Shown here in pieces: positions 55,868 to 64,000 of a stretch of DNA of 64,000 bases. Origin of the DNA: Curtobacterium sp. Leaf261 (lineage in GTDB: Bacteria; Actinomycetota; Actinomycetes; Actinomycetales; Microbacteriaceae); the NCBI RefSeq assembly GCF_001422205.1, contig NZ_LMMJ01000008.1, positions 486,915 to 550,914 on the forward strand. Direction: 5' to 3'. The notes under the pieces are model-generated. The model was not told the origin of the DNA. It saw only the letters and a program-made list of their open reading frames with translations, and made no database searches. Every line of letters starts with the position of its first letter. Position 1 is the stretch's first letter. A program made the translations under genes and the position numbers.

Positions 55868-57558
55868 GTTCGTCCGACTCGCAGCCGCCCCTCACGCGCC
55901 GTCAGGCGCGTGAGCGCGAGCGTGCTTCCGAGGGCGGCGCCCAGCCCGTGTCCCCTCCCGCCACCGTGTCACCGGCGTCCGTCCCGGTGGCGTCGGTCCC
56001 CGTCGGCTCGTCGTCCGGAGCCTCGGCACCCCGTCCGTCCGACTCCGCGGATACCGTGGCCGAGCCGCCCGCACGTCGTCGACCGGGCTCGCATGCGGCA
56101 CCCTCCCGCTCGGCACCCGCACAGGCGAAGGCGCAGCCCCCGGTCCAGCCTGCGCCGCAGGGTCTCGACGAGCCGCCCGCGTCCGCGACGGAGATCGTCC
56201 CCGGGACCGGCATGACCCGCCGCGAACTCCGGCTGCACCGCGCTGCGCAGTCGCCGGAGGCGTCGCGTCCGGTCCCGCTCCAGTCCCCGACCCCGCAGTC
56301 GTCCGATCGAACCGTGGCCGACGTGCTCGGGAGCGTCGCCGCGATCGAGGACCAGCGAGACGCCGACGCACCCGAACCCATGCCCGACGCCGCTGCGATC
56401 GAGCAGGCCACGGCGGCCGACGGCTCGCCGGAGGCCATCGAGCCCTTCGTGGACGCCGTTGCGCACGGCGATGAACCGCGTCGGCACCGGTCCACGTGGT
56501 CACCGCCCCCGGGTGCATCTGGTTCGGTGCGCACGGACTCCGAGTCCACCGGACCGTCCGAGTCCGCGCCGTCGGACTCCCGCTCGAACGTCGACTCGGC
56601 CGCGGACGCCGACGCGGACGACGCGGTGTCGTCCGACGTGCGAGACAGGTCGGACGCGCGGGACGACAGTGCACAGCCGGGCACCACGGGTGTCGTCGAC
56701 GGCCCCACGGGTGTCGGCCCGTTCTCCGAGACCGGCGGGATCCCCGGACTCCCGGACCTCGGTGGGGCCAGGGGTGCACGGACGCCCGGTGTGTTCCCGC
56801 TCGATCTGGACTCCGACACGAACGAGGTGCCGATGGTCGCGGGCGACCCACGCGCGTCCGCCGACACCGCTCGTACCGATCCTGCTGAGCTGTCCACCGG
56901 GACCGCACGTCCCGCGTCGGAGCTCTTCACCGGTGAGTCGGCCGCGAACGCATCGGCTCCGGCTGGGTTGTCTGGTTCCGGTGCAGCGAACGCTCCCCAG
57001 GCGTCCTACACACCGGCGGCCGAGTCGGCGGGGGTGGGTCGTGCCTCCAGTCCGGTCGAGCCGAAGCCGGTCACGACGGCGTTCGATGCGCCGGCCGGCC
57101 ACTGGAGCCGTCAGGCGGAGGTCGTGGACGACCACGTGCACGACCCGGAGACCGGGGTCGTCCGCGGCACCGAGACGCAGGCGAACGCGCTCATCATGCC
57201 GAACTCGGCGCTGACCGACGTGACCGGGGCGTTGAACGCGACCGGCGAGGTCATCATCACCGGTTCCATCGACCTGCCGAAGGCGCTCGCGTCGACGGGC
57301 TCGCACCGTCCGATCGACGGCGTCGAGGTCGACCGCCTGCTCGAGCAGCACGATGCGGAGGCACCGTCCTCGGATGCGACGCCCGTCCGCGCGAGTCGTG
57401 CGGTGTCGAGTCACACGTCCACGCGGGCCGTCGTGCTCGCAGCGGCGAAGCCCAAGCAGTCCAAGGTGCCGACCGTGCTCGCGGTCAGTGCGGCGAGCGT
57501 CGGGGTCGCCGGCGTCGTGGCGATCGTCGTCGCGTTCTTCGCGCTGCACCTGGTCTGA
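55864..57558 (+). CDS. Large disordered protein with one C-terminal membrane helix
   Basis: 564 residues. The N-terminus has [14 protein letters not shown], and [13 protein letters not shown] recurs near residue 118; such TRRE/RRQ motifs occur in several Microbacteriaceae membrane-associated proteins. The middle is Ser/Asp/Pro-rich and disordered; the region around [24 protein letters not shown] and [32 protein letters not shown] is more ordered. One helix near 535-560 anchors the C-terminus. ATG 55864 overlaps the nadD stop, with rsfS next. Function unknown. It contains one copy of the 14-bp word (57041-57054, RASSP). Confidence 0.8.
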   Translation: MSSSDSQPPLTRRQARERERASEGGAQPVSPPATVSPASVPVASVPVGSSSGASAPRPSDSADTVAEPPARRRPGSHAAPSRSAPAQAKAQPPVQPAPQGLDEPPASATEIVPGTGMTRRELRLHRAAQSPEASRPVPLQSPTPQSSDRTVADVLGSVAAIEDQRDADAPEPMPDAAAIEQATAADGSPEAIEPFVDAVAHGDEPRRHRSTWSPPPGASGSVRTDSESTGPSESAPSDSRSNVDSAADADADDAVSSDVRDRSDARDDSAQPGTTGVVDGPTGVGPFSETGGIPGLPDLGGARGARTPGVFPLDLDSDTNEVPMVAGDPRASADTARTDPAELSTGTARPASELFTGESAANASAPAGLSGSGAANAPQASYTPAAESAGVGRASSPVEPKPVTTAFDAPAGHWSRQAEVVDDHVHDPETGVVRGTETQANALIMPNSALTDVTGALNATGEVIITGSIDLPKALASTGSHRPIDGVEVDRLLEQHDAEAPSSDATPVRASRAVSSHTSTRAVVLAAAKPKQSKVPTVLAVSAASVGVAGVVAIVVAFFALHLV

Positions 57559-57683
57559 TCGATCAGCCGCACAGTTCCGTGGCCTGAGCCGAGCCGCTCG
57601 GGCTGGTCGCTGTCGGCGGGTTGGCTTACAATCAACAGGCATCGCGCACCGATCCCCGGTGCGTCGCCGACAAGAAGGAATCC

Positions 57684-58064
57684 GTGACCGCTTCTCCTCG
57701 CGCACTCGAACTCGTCCAGATCGCTGCGACCGCAGCCGATGCCAAGCAGGCGGACGACCTCGTCGCGCTCGACGTCACGGGTCCGCTCCCGCTCACCGAC
57801 GTGTTCCTGCTCGCGACCGGTCGGAACGAACGGAACGTCCTCTCGATCGCCGACGAGGTCGAAGACCGCATGATCGCAGCCGGTGCCAAGCCGCTGCGGC
57901 GAGAAGGTCGGAGCGAGGGCCGCTGGGTCCTCATCGACTTCGGCGACATCGTCGTGCACGTATTCCACGAGGAAGACCGCCAGTACTACTCGCTCGAGCG
58001 GCTCTGGTCCGACTGCCCGGCGATCAGCCTGCAGATCGCGGCCGACCAGGTCTCCGTCGACTGA
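57684..58064 (+). CDS. rsfS: Ribosomal silencing factor RsfS
   Basis: 126 residues, DUF143/Iojap fold. It has the conserved DDLVALDVTGPLPLTDVFLLATGRNERNV start and the EGRSEGRWVLIDFGDIVVHVFHEEDRQYYSLERLW core. It binds L14 and blocks subunit joining in starvation. GTG 57684 follows AGAAGGA; a longer reading upstream lacks a site. TACAAT near 57627 may be its promoter. Confidence 0.95.
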   Translation: MTASPRALELVQIAATAADAKQADDLVALDVTGPLPLTDVFLLATGRNERNVLSIADEVEDRMIAAGAKPLRREGRSEGRWVLIDFGDIVVHVFHEEDRQYYSLERLWSDCPAISLQIAADQVSVD

Positions 58065-58161
58065 TCACCCGTGACACCCCCGGGCGTCGGCACCGTGTTC
58101 AGTCGACCGCTCCCGGTGGTGTACGCTTGACTGGTTGCTTCCGCACGGGAGACAACAGTCT

Positions 58162-58234
58162 GGGTCTGTGGCGCAGCTGGTAGCGCACCTGCATGGCATG
58201 CAGGGGGTCAGGGGTTCGAGTCCCCTCAGATCCA
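58162..58234 (+). tRNA. tRNA-Ala (anticodon GGC)
   Basis: Acceptor GGGTCTG pairs with CAGATCC (one G-T). Anticodon stem CCTGC/GCAGG encloses ATGGCAT (anticodon GGC); T-loop TTCGAGT. CCA is not encoded (CCC follows). Confidence 0.95.
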
Positions 58235-58274
58235 CCCAGAACGGCCCGAACCTCGTGGTTCGGAGTCACGCGAC

Positions 58275-58294
58275 GGCCCCGCTCCGGCGGGGCC
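58275..58294 (+). terminator. Terminator after tRNA-Ala
   Basis: GGCCCCGC-TCCG-GCGGGGCC, an 8-bp stem followed by TTCTGC, about 40 bases after the tRNA. Confidence 0.8.
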
Positions 58295-58377
58295 TTCTGC
58301 ATGGACGGGGTCTCTCCGGACCGGGCTCGACGGTTCGCGGTCGGGCCCGACGCTGCAGCGATCGATAGCCTCAGAGG

Positions 58378-59328
58378 ATGACCCTCTCGAACGAGTCCGT
58401 GTCGGACGATGCCGTCCGACCACTGTCCGGCACCTACCTCACCATCCGCAGCGGAGACACGGTCGCATCGATCGCGACCGTCGGCGCAACACTCCGAGCG
58501 CTGCAGTACGGCGGTCGCGACCTCATCGTGCCGTTCGACACCGACACCGTCCGCCCGGCGTTCCGCGGCGCCGTGCTCGCACCCTGGCCGAACCGGGTCG
58601 TCGACGGCCGCTACCGGTTCGGCGGGGTGGATCACGAACTCGCGCTCACCGAGCCGCGTCGTGGCCACGCACTGCACGGGCTCGTCGTCTGGTCCGACTT
58701 CGCCGTCATCACGCAGGCCGATGATCGTGTCGTGCTCGGCGTGACCATCCCAGCGCAGATCGGGTACCCGTTCCGGGTGGACGTGCTCGTCGAGTACCGC
58801 GTCGACGAGGACGGCCTGCACACCACGGTCACCGGCACGAACACCGGACCCGACGCCGCCCCGTGGGGGACCGCGCCGCACCCGTACCTCGTGGGCGGTC
58901 CGGGTCGGGTCGACGACTGGACGCTGACCCTGCCGGCGGACTCGGTGCTCGAGGTGACCGAGGACCGACTCATCCCCACGGGGATCGCACCCGTGTCGGC
59001 CGAGTTCGACATGCGAGCTCCGACCCGGATCGGGGAGCGGTTCATCGACCACGCGTTCACCGACATCACGCGCGCGTCGGACGGGCTCGCGACGATCACG
59101 CTCGTCGCCGATGACGGGCACGGGGTCCGGATGCAGTTCGGGACCGAGTGCCCGTGGGTGCAGGTGCACACCGCCGACCAGCCGGAGCCGAGCATCGACC
59201 GTCTCGGTCTCGCCGTGGAGCCGATGACGTGCGCGCCGGACGCGTTCAACGCGGGCGAGGAGCGCGGCATGGTCGTGCTCGCGCCGGGTGAGTCCGCTGC
59301 GGCGTCCTGGACGATCAGCGGGTTCTGA
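58378..59328 (+). CDS. Aldose 1-epimerase family protein
   Basis: 316 residues, galactose mutarotase-like beta-sandwich. Conserved His residues are in RRGHALHGLVVWSDF (about 97-108) and TAPHPYLVGG (about 165); the catalytic Glu is probably in VEPMTCAPDAFN near the end. It interconverts sugar anomers or acts on a phosphosugar; the substrate is open. ATG 58378 is six bases after TAGCCT (58366-58371), though AGAGG just before it could also serve as a Shine-Dalgarno. Confidence 0.88.
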   Translation: MTLSNESVSDDAVRPLSGTYLTIRSGDTVASIATVGATLRALQYGGRDLIVPFDTDTVRPAFRGAVLAPWPNRVVDGRYRFGGVDHELALTEPRRGHALHGLVVWSDFAVITQADDRVVLGVTIPAQIGYPFRVDVLVEYRVDEDGLHTTVTGTNTGPDAAPWGTAPHPYLVGGPGRVDDWTLTLPADSVLEVTEDRLIPTGIAPVSAEFDMRAPTRIGERFIDHAFTDITRASDGLATITLVADDGHGVRMQFGTECPWVQVHTADQPEPSIDRLGLAVEPMTCAPDAFNAGEERGMVVLAPGESAAASWTISGF

Positions 59329-59371
59329 GGAGGGTGCCGACGGGCGGGCTCCGAGCTGCGATGATCGTGCG

Positions 59372-61129
59372 ATGCGGATCGAGGTACGGCGGATCGACGG
59401 GGTCGTCGACCCGGCAGCCGTCGCAGTCACGCTCGACACCGGGACCGGTGACGTCATCTGGCTCGACTCTGCGCGGGCCGGTTCGAACGGTCTGAGTCAC
59501 ACCGGCGGCCGGCGTGGTCAGGGTCAGGGAGATGGCCAGGCGAGTGATCAGGCGGGTGATCAGGCGGACCGAGCGCGATGGTCGATCGTCGCCGCTGTGG
59601 ACGGTCCCTTCGGAGCGACGTTCGTCCATGACCGGGGTCTCCCCGAGGTCGCTGCCCAGCCCGCGGCCGAACCGTGGTTCCGGCAGGTGATCGATGCGAT
59701 CTCGGGACGGAGAGCCGCGGACGGTGGCGTCGGGCGTGACGGTGGCCTCGGGCGTGACGGCAGCGGCGGGGTGCCCGACGAGCAGGACGAGTTCTTCGCG
59801 GTCCTCGAGCAGGTGCTGGATGCCACTCCTGCCGTTGCCGGAGCGCCGGTTCCGGGCTGCGGCTTCGCGCTCGGGTGGATCGGGTACATCGGGTACGAGC
59901 TCGGTCGGGAGCCCCGCGGCCCGATGCGGTTCGCGGACGGACATCCTGACGGCGCGCTCCGGTTCGTCGACCGTGCCGTCCTGCTCGACGCTCGTGACGG
60001 CGTCTGCTGGGTGCTCGCGCTCGTGGACGACACCGGTTCCACGAGCGCGTCGTCGCAGGGGGCATCCGCGACGAATCGGACATGGCTCGCAGCGACGGCC
60101 GTCGCGGTCGGAGACCTCGCCGCGGAGACTCGACCAACCGCGCTGTCCGGAGACGCGACCAACCCGGATCTGCCGACCACGGGCCTCCCGGCTGCGGGGC
60201 GCGTGTCGCGCGCCCGGTACGAACGTGACGTCGACGCCTGCCGAGCGGAGATCCGTGACGGCAACGCGTTCCAGGTCTGTCTCACGACGTCGTTCTCGGT
60301 CGCCGCGCCGCGCGCGGTGGCGGGGACGCCCCGTTCCGGGGTGTCCGACGCCCGGCTCTCCGGGACCGAGGCGTCCGAGACCGGGGTGCCAGGGCCGCTC
60401 GCCCGGGATCCGGAGTTCGCCGAGTACCTGCGGCTCAGGACGGCCGACCCGGTGCCGTTCGGGAGCTTCGTGCGGCTCGGGCGCGTCACGATCGCGAGCA
60501 GGTCTCCCGAGCGGTTCGTCGCGGTGTCGGCAGCCGGACGGGTGGTCGCCGAGCCGATCAAGGGCACGCGTCCACGCGGCCGGACTCCGGGCGAGGACGA
60601 CGGGCTCCTGCAGGAGCTGACGACGAGTGCCAAGGACCGTGCCGAGAACGTCATGATCGTGGATCTGCTGCGCAACGACCTGCTGCGGACCGCGATCCCG
60701 GGCAGCGTGCGCGTCGAGCGACTGTGTGCGATCGAGTCGTACGCGACCGTGCACCAGATGGTGTCCACGGTCGTCGGGACGGTGCGTCCCGGTGTCTCCC
60801 CGGCGGCGGTCGTGCGAGCCGCGTTCCCGCCGGGATCGATGACGGGCGCCCCGAAGATCAGCGCGATGGCGATCGCCGACCGACTCGAGGGCGCTCCGCG
60901 GGGCGTGTACTCCGGTGCGATCGGGTACTTCTCGACCGACGGCGCGGTCGATCTGGCGGTCGCGATCAGGACCCTGGTGTCCGTGCGGCACGCCGATGCC
61001 GGTGTGGTCCGGTCGCTCGGTGCGGGTGGAGCGGTGACCTGGTCGTCGTCGGCGCATGACGAGGCGGACGAGGTCGAGACGAAGACGCGATCGGTGCTCG
61101 GCACGCTCGGATCCGCCGCCGTGTGGTGA
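59372..61129 (+). CDS. pabB: Aminodeoxychorismate synthase component I-like chorismate enzyme
   Basis: 585 residues. The N-terminal ~250 residues contain an insertion of Gln/Asp-Gly repeats (QGQGDGQASDQAGDQAD, near residue 50). The C-terminal chorismate-binding domain has SPERFVAVS, the PIKGTRPRG loop, ENVMIVDLLRNDLLR and PPGSMTGAPKISAM. The KGT-R motif fits PabB better than TrpE. No glutaminase domain is fused. It starts folate PABA synthesis. ATG 59372 follows GATGAT by six bases. Confidence 0.88.
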   Translation: MRIEVRRIDGVVDPAAVAVTLDTGTGDVIWLDSARAGSNGLSHTGGRRGQGQGDGQASDQAGDQADRARWSIVAAVDGPFGATFVHDRGLPEVAAQPAAEPWFRQVIDAISGRRAADGGVGRDGGLGRDGSGGVPDEQDEFFAVLEQVLDATPAVAGAPVPGCGFALGWIGYIGYELGREPRGPMRFADGHPDGALRFVDRAVLLDARDGVCWVLALVDDTGSTSASSQGASATNRTWLAATAVAVGDLAAETRPTALSGDATNPDLPTTGLPAAGRVSRARYERDVDACRAEIRDGNAFQVCLTTSFSVAAPRAVAGTPRSGVSDARLSGTEASETGVPGPLARDPEFAEYLRLRTADPVPFGSFVRLGRVTIASRSPERFVAVSAAGRVVAEPIKGTRPRGRTPGEDDGLLQELTTSAKDRAENVMIVDLLRNDLLRTAIPGSVRVERLCAIESYATVHQMVSTVVGTVRPGVSPAAVVRAAFPPGSMTGAPKISAMAIADRLEGAPRGVYSGAIGYFSTDGAVDLAVAIRTLVSVRHADAGVVRSLGAGGAVTWSSSAHDEADEVETKTRSVLGTLGSAAVW

Positions 61130-61137
61130 CGGTACGG

Positions 61138-61188
61138 TTGTCGGCACCGGGATCACCCCGTACACTCGCGATTCGAACATGTGTTCGA
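61138..61188 (+). promoter_or_regulatory. Promoter with perfect SOS box at 61173-61188
   Basis: TTGTCG (61138-61143), 17-base spacer, TACACT (61161-61166), then a perfect LexA box TCGAACATGTGTTCGA over the expected start site. LexA would block transcription of the 99-residue gene at 61212. Confidence 0.8.
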
Positions 61189-61211
61189 TTGTCTCATGAG
61201 GTGGTGATGTC

Positions 61212-61511
61212 GTGCTGGTTCGTCAGGCGGAGGTCGTGCAGGTCGGAACGACGACCTCCGGGTCCCCGCGGAGCCTCACCTGGGACGGCGTCCGGTACCG
61301 TGTGAGCGATCGACCGACACGCTGGAGCGGTCGCGGTGACGGCTGGGACTTCGGGCCGGATCCGGTGGCGGTGCGGTCCGCGGATGCTGATCCCTCCGCC
61401 GGTCTGTCGCTCTGGCGCTTCCAGGCGACGCCGGTCGACGGGGGTCCGAGCGTCGTCGTGGACGTCGTCTGCGCCGACGGTGGCTGGGTGCTCCTCGGCG
61501 TCGTGCGCTAG
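61212..61511 (+). CDS. Small SOS-controlled protein, DUF6504-like
   Basis: 99 residues. The pattern SPRSLTWDGVRYRVSDRPTRW followed by LWRFQATPV...VVDVVCADGGWVLLGVVR recalls DUF6504, a small beta-rich family often encoded near Y-family polymerases in actinobacteria; recognition is tentative. GTG 61212 has GAGGTGG eight bases upstream. A perfect LexA box precedes it, and the imuA'-imuB operon starts 113 bases after its stop with a second box, so it likely shares the DNA-damage response. No catalytic motif is visible. Confidence 0.65.
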   Translation: MLVRQAEVVQVGTTTSGSPRSLTWDGVRYRVSDRPTRWSGRGDGWDFGPDPVAVRSADADPSAGLSLWRFQATPVDGGPSVVVDVVCADGGWVLLGVVR

Positions 61512-61589
61512 CACCTCGGCGTGCAGGCCCGCGCTGTGTCCGGCTCGGCACGCATCCCGGCCCGGCTCTCCACAGGATGTCGGACCGCA

Positions 61590-61618
61590 TTGACATCATC
61601 GAACACATGTTCGAATAT
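61590..61618 (+). promoter_or_regulatory. imuA' promoter with perfect SOS box at 61599-61614
   Basis: Consensus -35 TTGACA (61590-61595), 17-base spacer, -10 GAATAT (61613-61618), then six bases to ATG 61625. The perfect LexA box TCGAACACATGTTCGA fills the spacer and touches the -10. This fixes the imuA' start and predicts a leaderless, tightly LexA-repressed transcript. Confidence 0.88.
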
Positions 61619-61624
61619 GGCCAG

Positions 61625-62533
61625 ATGCAGACGGCAGCGGATCTCCTCGCGACGCGGACCTCGGGACGCGGTTCCCGCAGCGCGCCCGCGGACCGCGCTG
61701 CGGTGGTCGGCGCCGTGGCCGGGGGTGCGGCCGGTGCTGCGAGGCCGGCCCGTTCCGGCGTCGACCACATCGAGGAGGCCCGTGCCGCACTCGATCGCAT
61801 CACCGCGCTGCGCTCCCGGATCGACGACATGCAGGAGACGCGGGTCGACACCGGCGCACTCCCGACCGCTCCGGCGCTCGCTCCGCTCCTGGCCGGTGGA
61901 GCGATCCGGTCCGGGTCGACCTCCGTGGTGCACGAGTCGGTCCTCCTCGCGATGACCATGCTGCAGGGCGCGTCGGCGTCCGGGGCGTGGTGCGCGGTCG
62001 TCGGCGTGCCGTCCTTCGGGATCGAAGCCGCTGCGGCGATGGGCATCGACCTCGAGCGGCTGGTGCTCGTCCCGGATCCCGGCGAACAGTGGCTGGCGGT
62101 GACCGCGGCGATGGCGGACGTCGCGACGATCGTGCTCACCCGTCCGCTCGGTCGGGTCCGGCCGAGCGACGAGGCCCGGTTGTCCGCGCGGCTCAGGCAG
62201 CGTGGTGCGGCACTGGTGTCGCTCGGCAGCTGGCCGGGGGCGGACACGACGCTCCGGGTGACCGAGTCGTCCTGGACTGGGATCGGTCGTGGACACGGGT
62301 ACCTGTCGGAGCGGCGTGCGACCGTCGCGGCGCATGGCCGGGCCGGGGCAGGGCGACCGCTGCAGGCGGAGCTGATGCTGCCGGCAGCCGACGGGACCGT
62401 CCGGCTCGCGGACGTCGGCGCGCGGGCCGGCACCGGTGACGCGACCCGGCTCGGCGGTGCTCCCGGCGTGCCCGCGTCGAGCCAGCGGCCCACCGCGGTC
62501 CCGATCGCGGTCCCCATCGCGGTGGCGTCGTGA
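61625..62533 (+). CDS. imuA': ImuA'-like mutasome accessory protein
   Basis: 302 residues. It resembles actinobacterial ImuA' (RecA-like fold): GGAIRSGSTSVVHESVLLAMTMLQGASASGAWCAVVGVPSFGIEAAAAMGIDLERLVLVPDPGEQW is the core. The P-loop is degenerate (GSTSVV), as usual in ImuA'. The C-terminus ends in repeats of PIAV. It works with ImuB and DnaE2 in error-prone translesion synthesis after DNA damage. ATG 61625 was chosen over in-frame ATGs at 61577 and 61607, which lie upstream of or inside the promoter and LexA box. The stop overlaps imuB (GTGA). Confidence 0.88.
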   Translation: MQTAADLLATRTSGRGSRSAPADRAAVVGAVAGGAAGAARPARSGVDHIEEARAALDRITALRSRIDDMQETRVDTGALPTAPALAPLLAGGAIRSGSTSVVHESVLLAMTMLQGASASGAWCAVVGVPSFGIEAAAAMGIDLERLVLVPDPGEQWLAVTAAMADVATIVLTRPLGRVRPSDEARLSARLRQRGAALVSLGSWPGADTTLRVTESSWTGIGRGHGYLSERRATVAAHGRAGAGRPLQAELMLPAADGTVRLADVGARAGTGDATRLGGAPGVPASSQRPTAVPIAVPIAVAS

Positions 62534-64000
62534 GCGGCGGACGGCGGACCGCGACGACGGCCGCCCGGACCACGCACCCCGGAGCCCCGACGTCTTCGGC
62601 CTCGGTCTCGGCCTCGAGCGGCCGTTCCGCACTGCCCGACGCGCCTCCCACGCGGTCACTCGTGCTCTGGTGCCCGGACTGGCCGGTGATCGCCGCGACG
62701 ACCGCGACCGGAGCTGACCCCGCACGACCGTTCGCACTCGTGGCGAAGGGGCTCGTGTACGCCTGCTCGGCTGCGGCCAGGGCAGACGGCGTCACCAGGG
62801 GACTCCGCATCCGCGAGGCGCAGGCGCGCTGTTCGACACTCGTGGTCCAGCCGTACGACGAGGCACTCGACCACAGGATGTTCGAGCCGGTCATCCGCGC
62901 GGTCGAGGCTGCTGCGCCCGGGGTGCACGTCCTGCGCCCCGGGACCATCGCGATCCGATCGAGGGGGCCTGCGCGCTACTACGGCGGTGAGCGTGCGGCA
63001 GCGATCACACTGGCGGGGATCGCAGCGGACAGCGGTGCCCCGGACGTGCGGGTCGGGGTCGCCGACACGCCGTTCGCCGCGGAGCAGGCGGCGCGTGCCG
63101 GGGGATCCGAGCGGTTCCGGGTCGTCCGCGCCGGGGGATCGCCGGAGTTCCTCGCGCCGCTGCCCGTGTCGATCCTCGGCCGCGACGACCTCACGACCGT
63201 CCTCGGTCGTCTCGGCATCACGAGTCTCGGTGACTTCGCGACGCTCACCGACGAGCAGGTCCGCGACCGGTTCGGGGCGGAGGGCGCGTTCCTGCACCGG
63301 CTCGCCGGCGGACGCGATCCACGCGAGGTGTCGGCGCGGGACGTCCCACCGGATCTCGCCGTCGACGCTCCGTTCGAGCCGCCCCTCGACCGGGCGGACC
63401 AGGTGGCCTTCGCCTTCCGGCGCTCGGCGGACACGTTCATGGAGCGGCTCGGTGCGGCGGGGCTCGTCGCGACGGCCATCCGGATCGACGTGACCGACGA
63501 CAACGGCATCTGTCTCGACCGGACGTGGGCGCACCCCCGGTGGTTCGACGCCGCGGACATCGTCGACCGGGTCCGCTGGCAGCTGCAGGGCGGGACCGGC
63601 CCGAGCGGGCTCGAAGCAGCCGTCGCGCACATCCGCCTCGAGGCGGACGCCGTGGACTCCGTCGACAACCACGAGCGGGGGCTGTGGGGCGCAGGACCCG
63701 ACGAGCGCGTGCATCACGGGCTCGCCCGGATCCAGGGCATGGTCGGCCACGACGGTGTCGTCACCGCACGGATCGGTGGGGGACGCACGCTCGCGGAACG
63801 GACGGTGCTCGTGCCGTGGGGAGACACCCCGGCCGGGGGCGAGCGCGCGCTGGCCGTCGCGCGTGCCCGGCCATGGCCCGGGGCCCTGCCGGGGGTGGCG
63901 CCCGGGACCGTCCTCGACCGCCCCCGTCCGGTCGACGTGGTCACCGCGGACGGCATCGCGGTCGACGTCGACCCACGTGGCACCCTGACGGCCGAACCGG
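62530..64000 (+). CDS. imuB: ImuB, catalytically inactive Y-family polymerase-like protein (3' end beyond window)
   Basis: An open frame of 490 codons runs off the window edge without a stop. The ImuB hallmark LVLWCPDWPVIA (about residues 44-55) replaces the first catalytic Asp region of Y-family polymerases. The usual SIDE motif is replaced by GTIAIRSRGPARYYGGE near 140-155, so both acidic sites are missing, as known for ImuB. A helix-hairpin-helix region (LGRLGITSLGDFATL) and the little-finger domain follow. ImuB links the beta clamp, ImuA' and DnaE2. GTG 62530 overlaps the imuA' stop. dnaE2 may follow outside the window. Confidence 0.92.
   Translation, partial: MSGGRRTATTAARTTHPGAPTSSASVSASSGRSALPDAPPTRSLVLWCPDWPVIAATTATGADPARPFALVAKGLVYACSAAARADGVTRGLRIREAQARCSTLVVQPYDEALDHRMFEPVIRAVEAAAPGVHVLRPGTIAIRSRGPARYYGGERAAAITLAGIAADSGAPDVRVGVADTPFAAEQAARAGGSERFRVVRAGGSPEFLAPLPVSILGRDDLTTVLGRLGITSLGDFATLTDEQVRDRFGAEGAFLHRLAGGRDPREVSARDVPPDLAVDAPFEPPLDRADQVAFAFRRSADTFMERLGAAGLVATAIRIDVTDDNGICLDRTWAHPRWFDAADIVDRVRWQLQGGTGPSGLEAAVAHIRLEADAVDSVDNHERGLWGAGPDERVHHGLARIQGMVGHDGVVTARIGGGRTLAERTVLVPWGDTPAGGERALAVARARPWPGALPGVAPGTVLDRPRPVDVVTADGIAVDVDPRGTLTAEP

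Noticed and set aside
61577..61624. Longer start for imuA' at ATG 61577 or 61607
   Set aside because: A consensus -35/-10 with a perfect LexA box lies in this stretch, so it is promoter rather than coding sequence.

Overview
The window looks like the chromosome of a high-GC actinobacterium of the family Microbacteriaceae. Curtobacterium or a close relative is the best guess. This rests on the very high G+C and strong GC3 bias, frequent GTG and TTG starts, 4-base ATGA/GTGA gene overlaps, many starts 6-7 bases after a -10 hexamer (leaderless mRNAs), and a mostly typical actinobacterial housekeeping gene order. I see no insertion sequence, prophage, CRISPR array or rRNA operon.

Layout. 1-5134: a peptide-type ABC transporter with a cytoplasmic beta-lactamase-fold hydrolase and a MarR/GbsR-type regulator placed between the permease and ATPase genes. 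5308-8634: a histidine kinase, a LuxR-type response regulator and an EamA exporter, co-transcribed. 8607-10695: small unrecognised genes, including one with a LexA/SOS-box promoter, a Pr6Pr-type membrane protein and tRNA-Gly. 10821-17048: tRNA-Pro, then tig-clpP1-clpP2 and clpX, with an opposite-strand copper module (ycnI-copC) lying between clpP2 and clpX. 17190-24131: an M3 peptidase, a small gene, valS and an MHS-family transporter. 24196-29637: a second, complete peptide ABC transporter on the minus strand. 29691-34666: an SDR oxidoreductase, a sugar ABC transporter (Tat-type lipoprotein plus two permeases, no ATPase) and a TetR regulator. 34808-37475: a phosphotransferase, a CDF metal transporter and a GtrA protein. 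37555-43554: a T-box leader followed by ileS-folC-DUF4233-ndk. 43727-45360: a DsbA-like/VKOR disulfide pair. 45645-58064: rne, a Gln/Pro-rich membrane protein, rplU-rpmA-obgE-proB, proA, nadD and rsfS with accessory membrane proteins. 58162-64000: tRNA-Ala, an aldose epimerase, pabB, and an SOS mutagenesis locus (a DUF6504-like protein, imuA', and imuB cut by the window edge).

Regulatory and repeat structure. Three LexA boxes (two perfect, one with a single mismatch) sit on recognisable promoters and tie the imuA'-imuB mutasome operon to two small uncharacterised genes. Three copies of a 54-bp palindrome, each with 19-bp arms and a variable 16-base centre, lie between convergent genes. Two longer hairpins of 74 and 76 bases act as similar spacers. 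A 14-bp word, GTGCCTCCAGTCCG, recurs in intergenic and coding DNA. RNase E appears to lack the usual CxxC Zn-link.

The coordinates are exact readings of the sequence. Family assignments come from recognising motifs by eye, without a database search.
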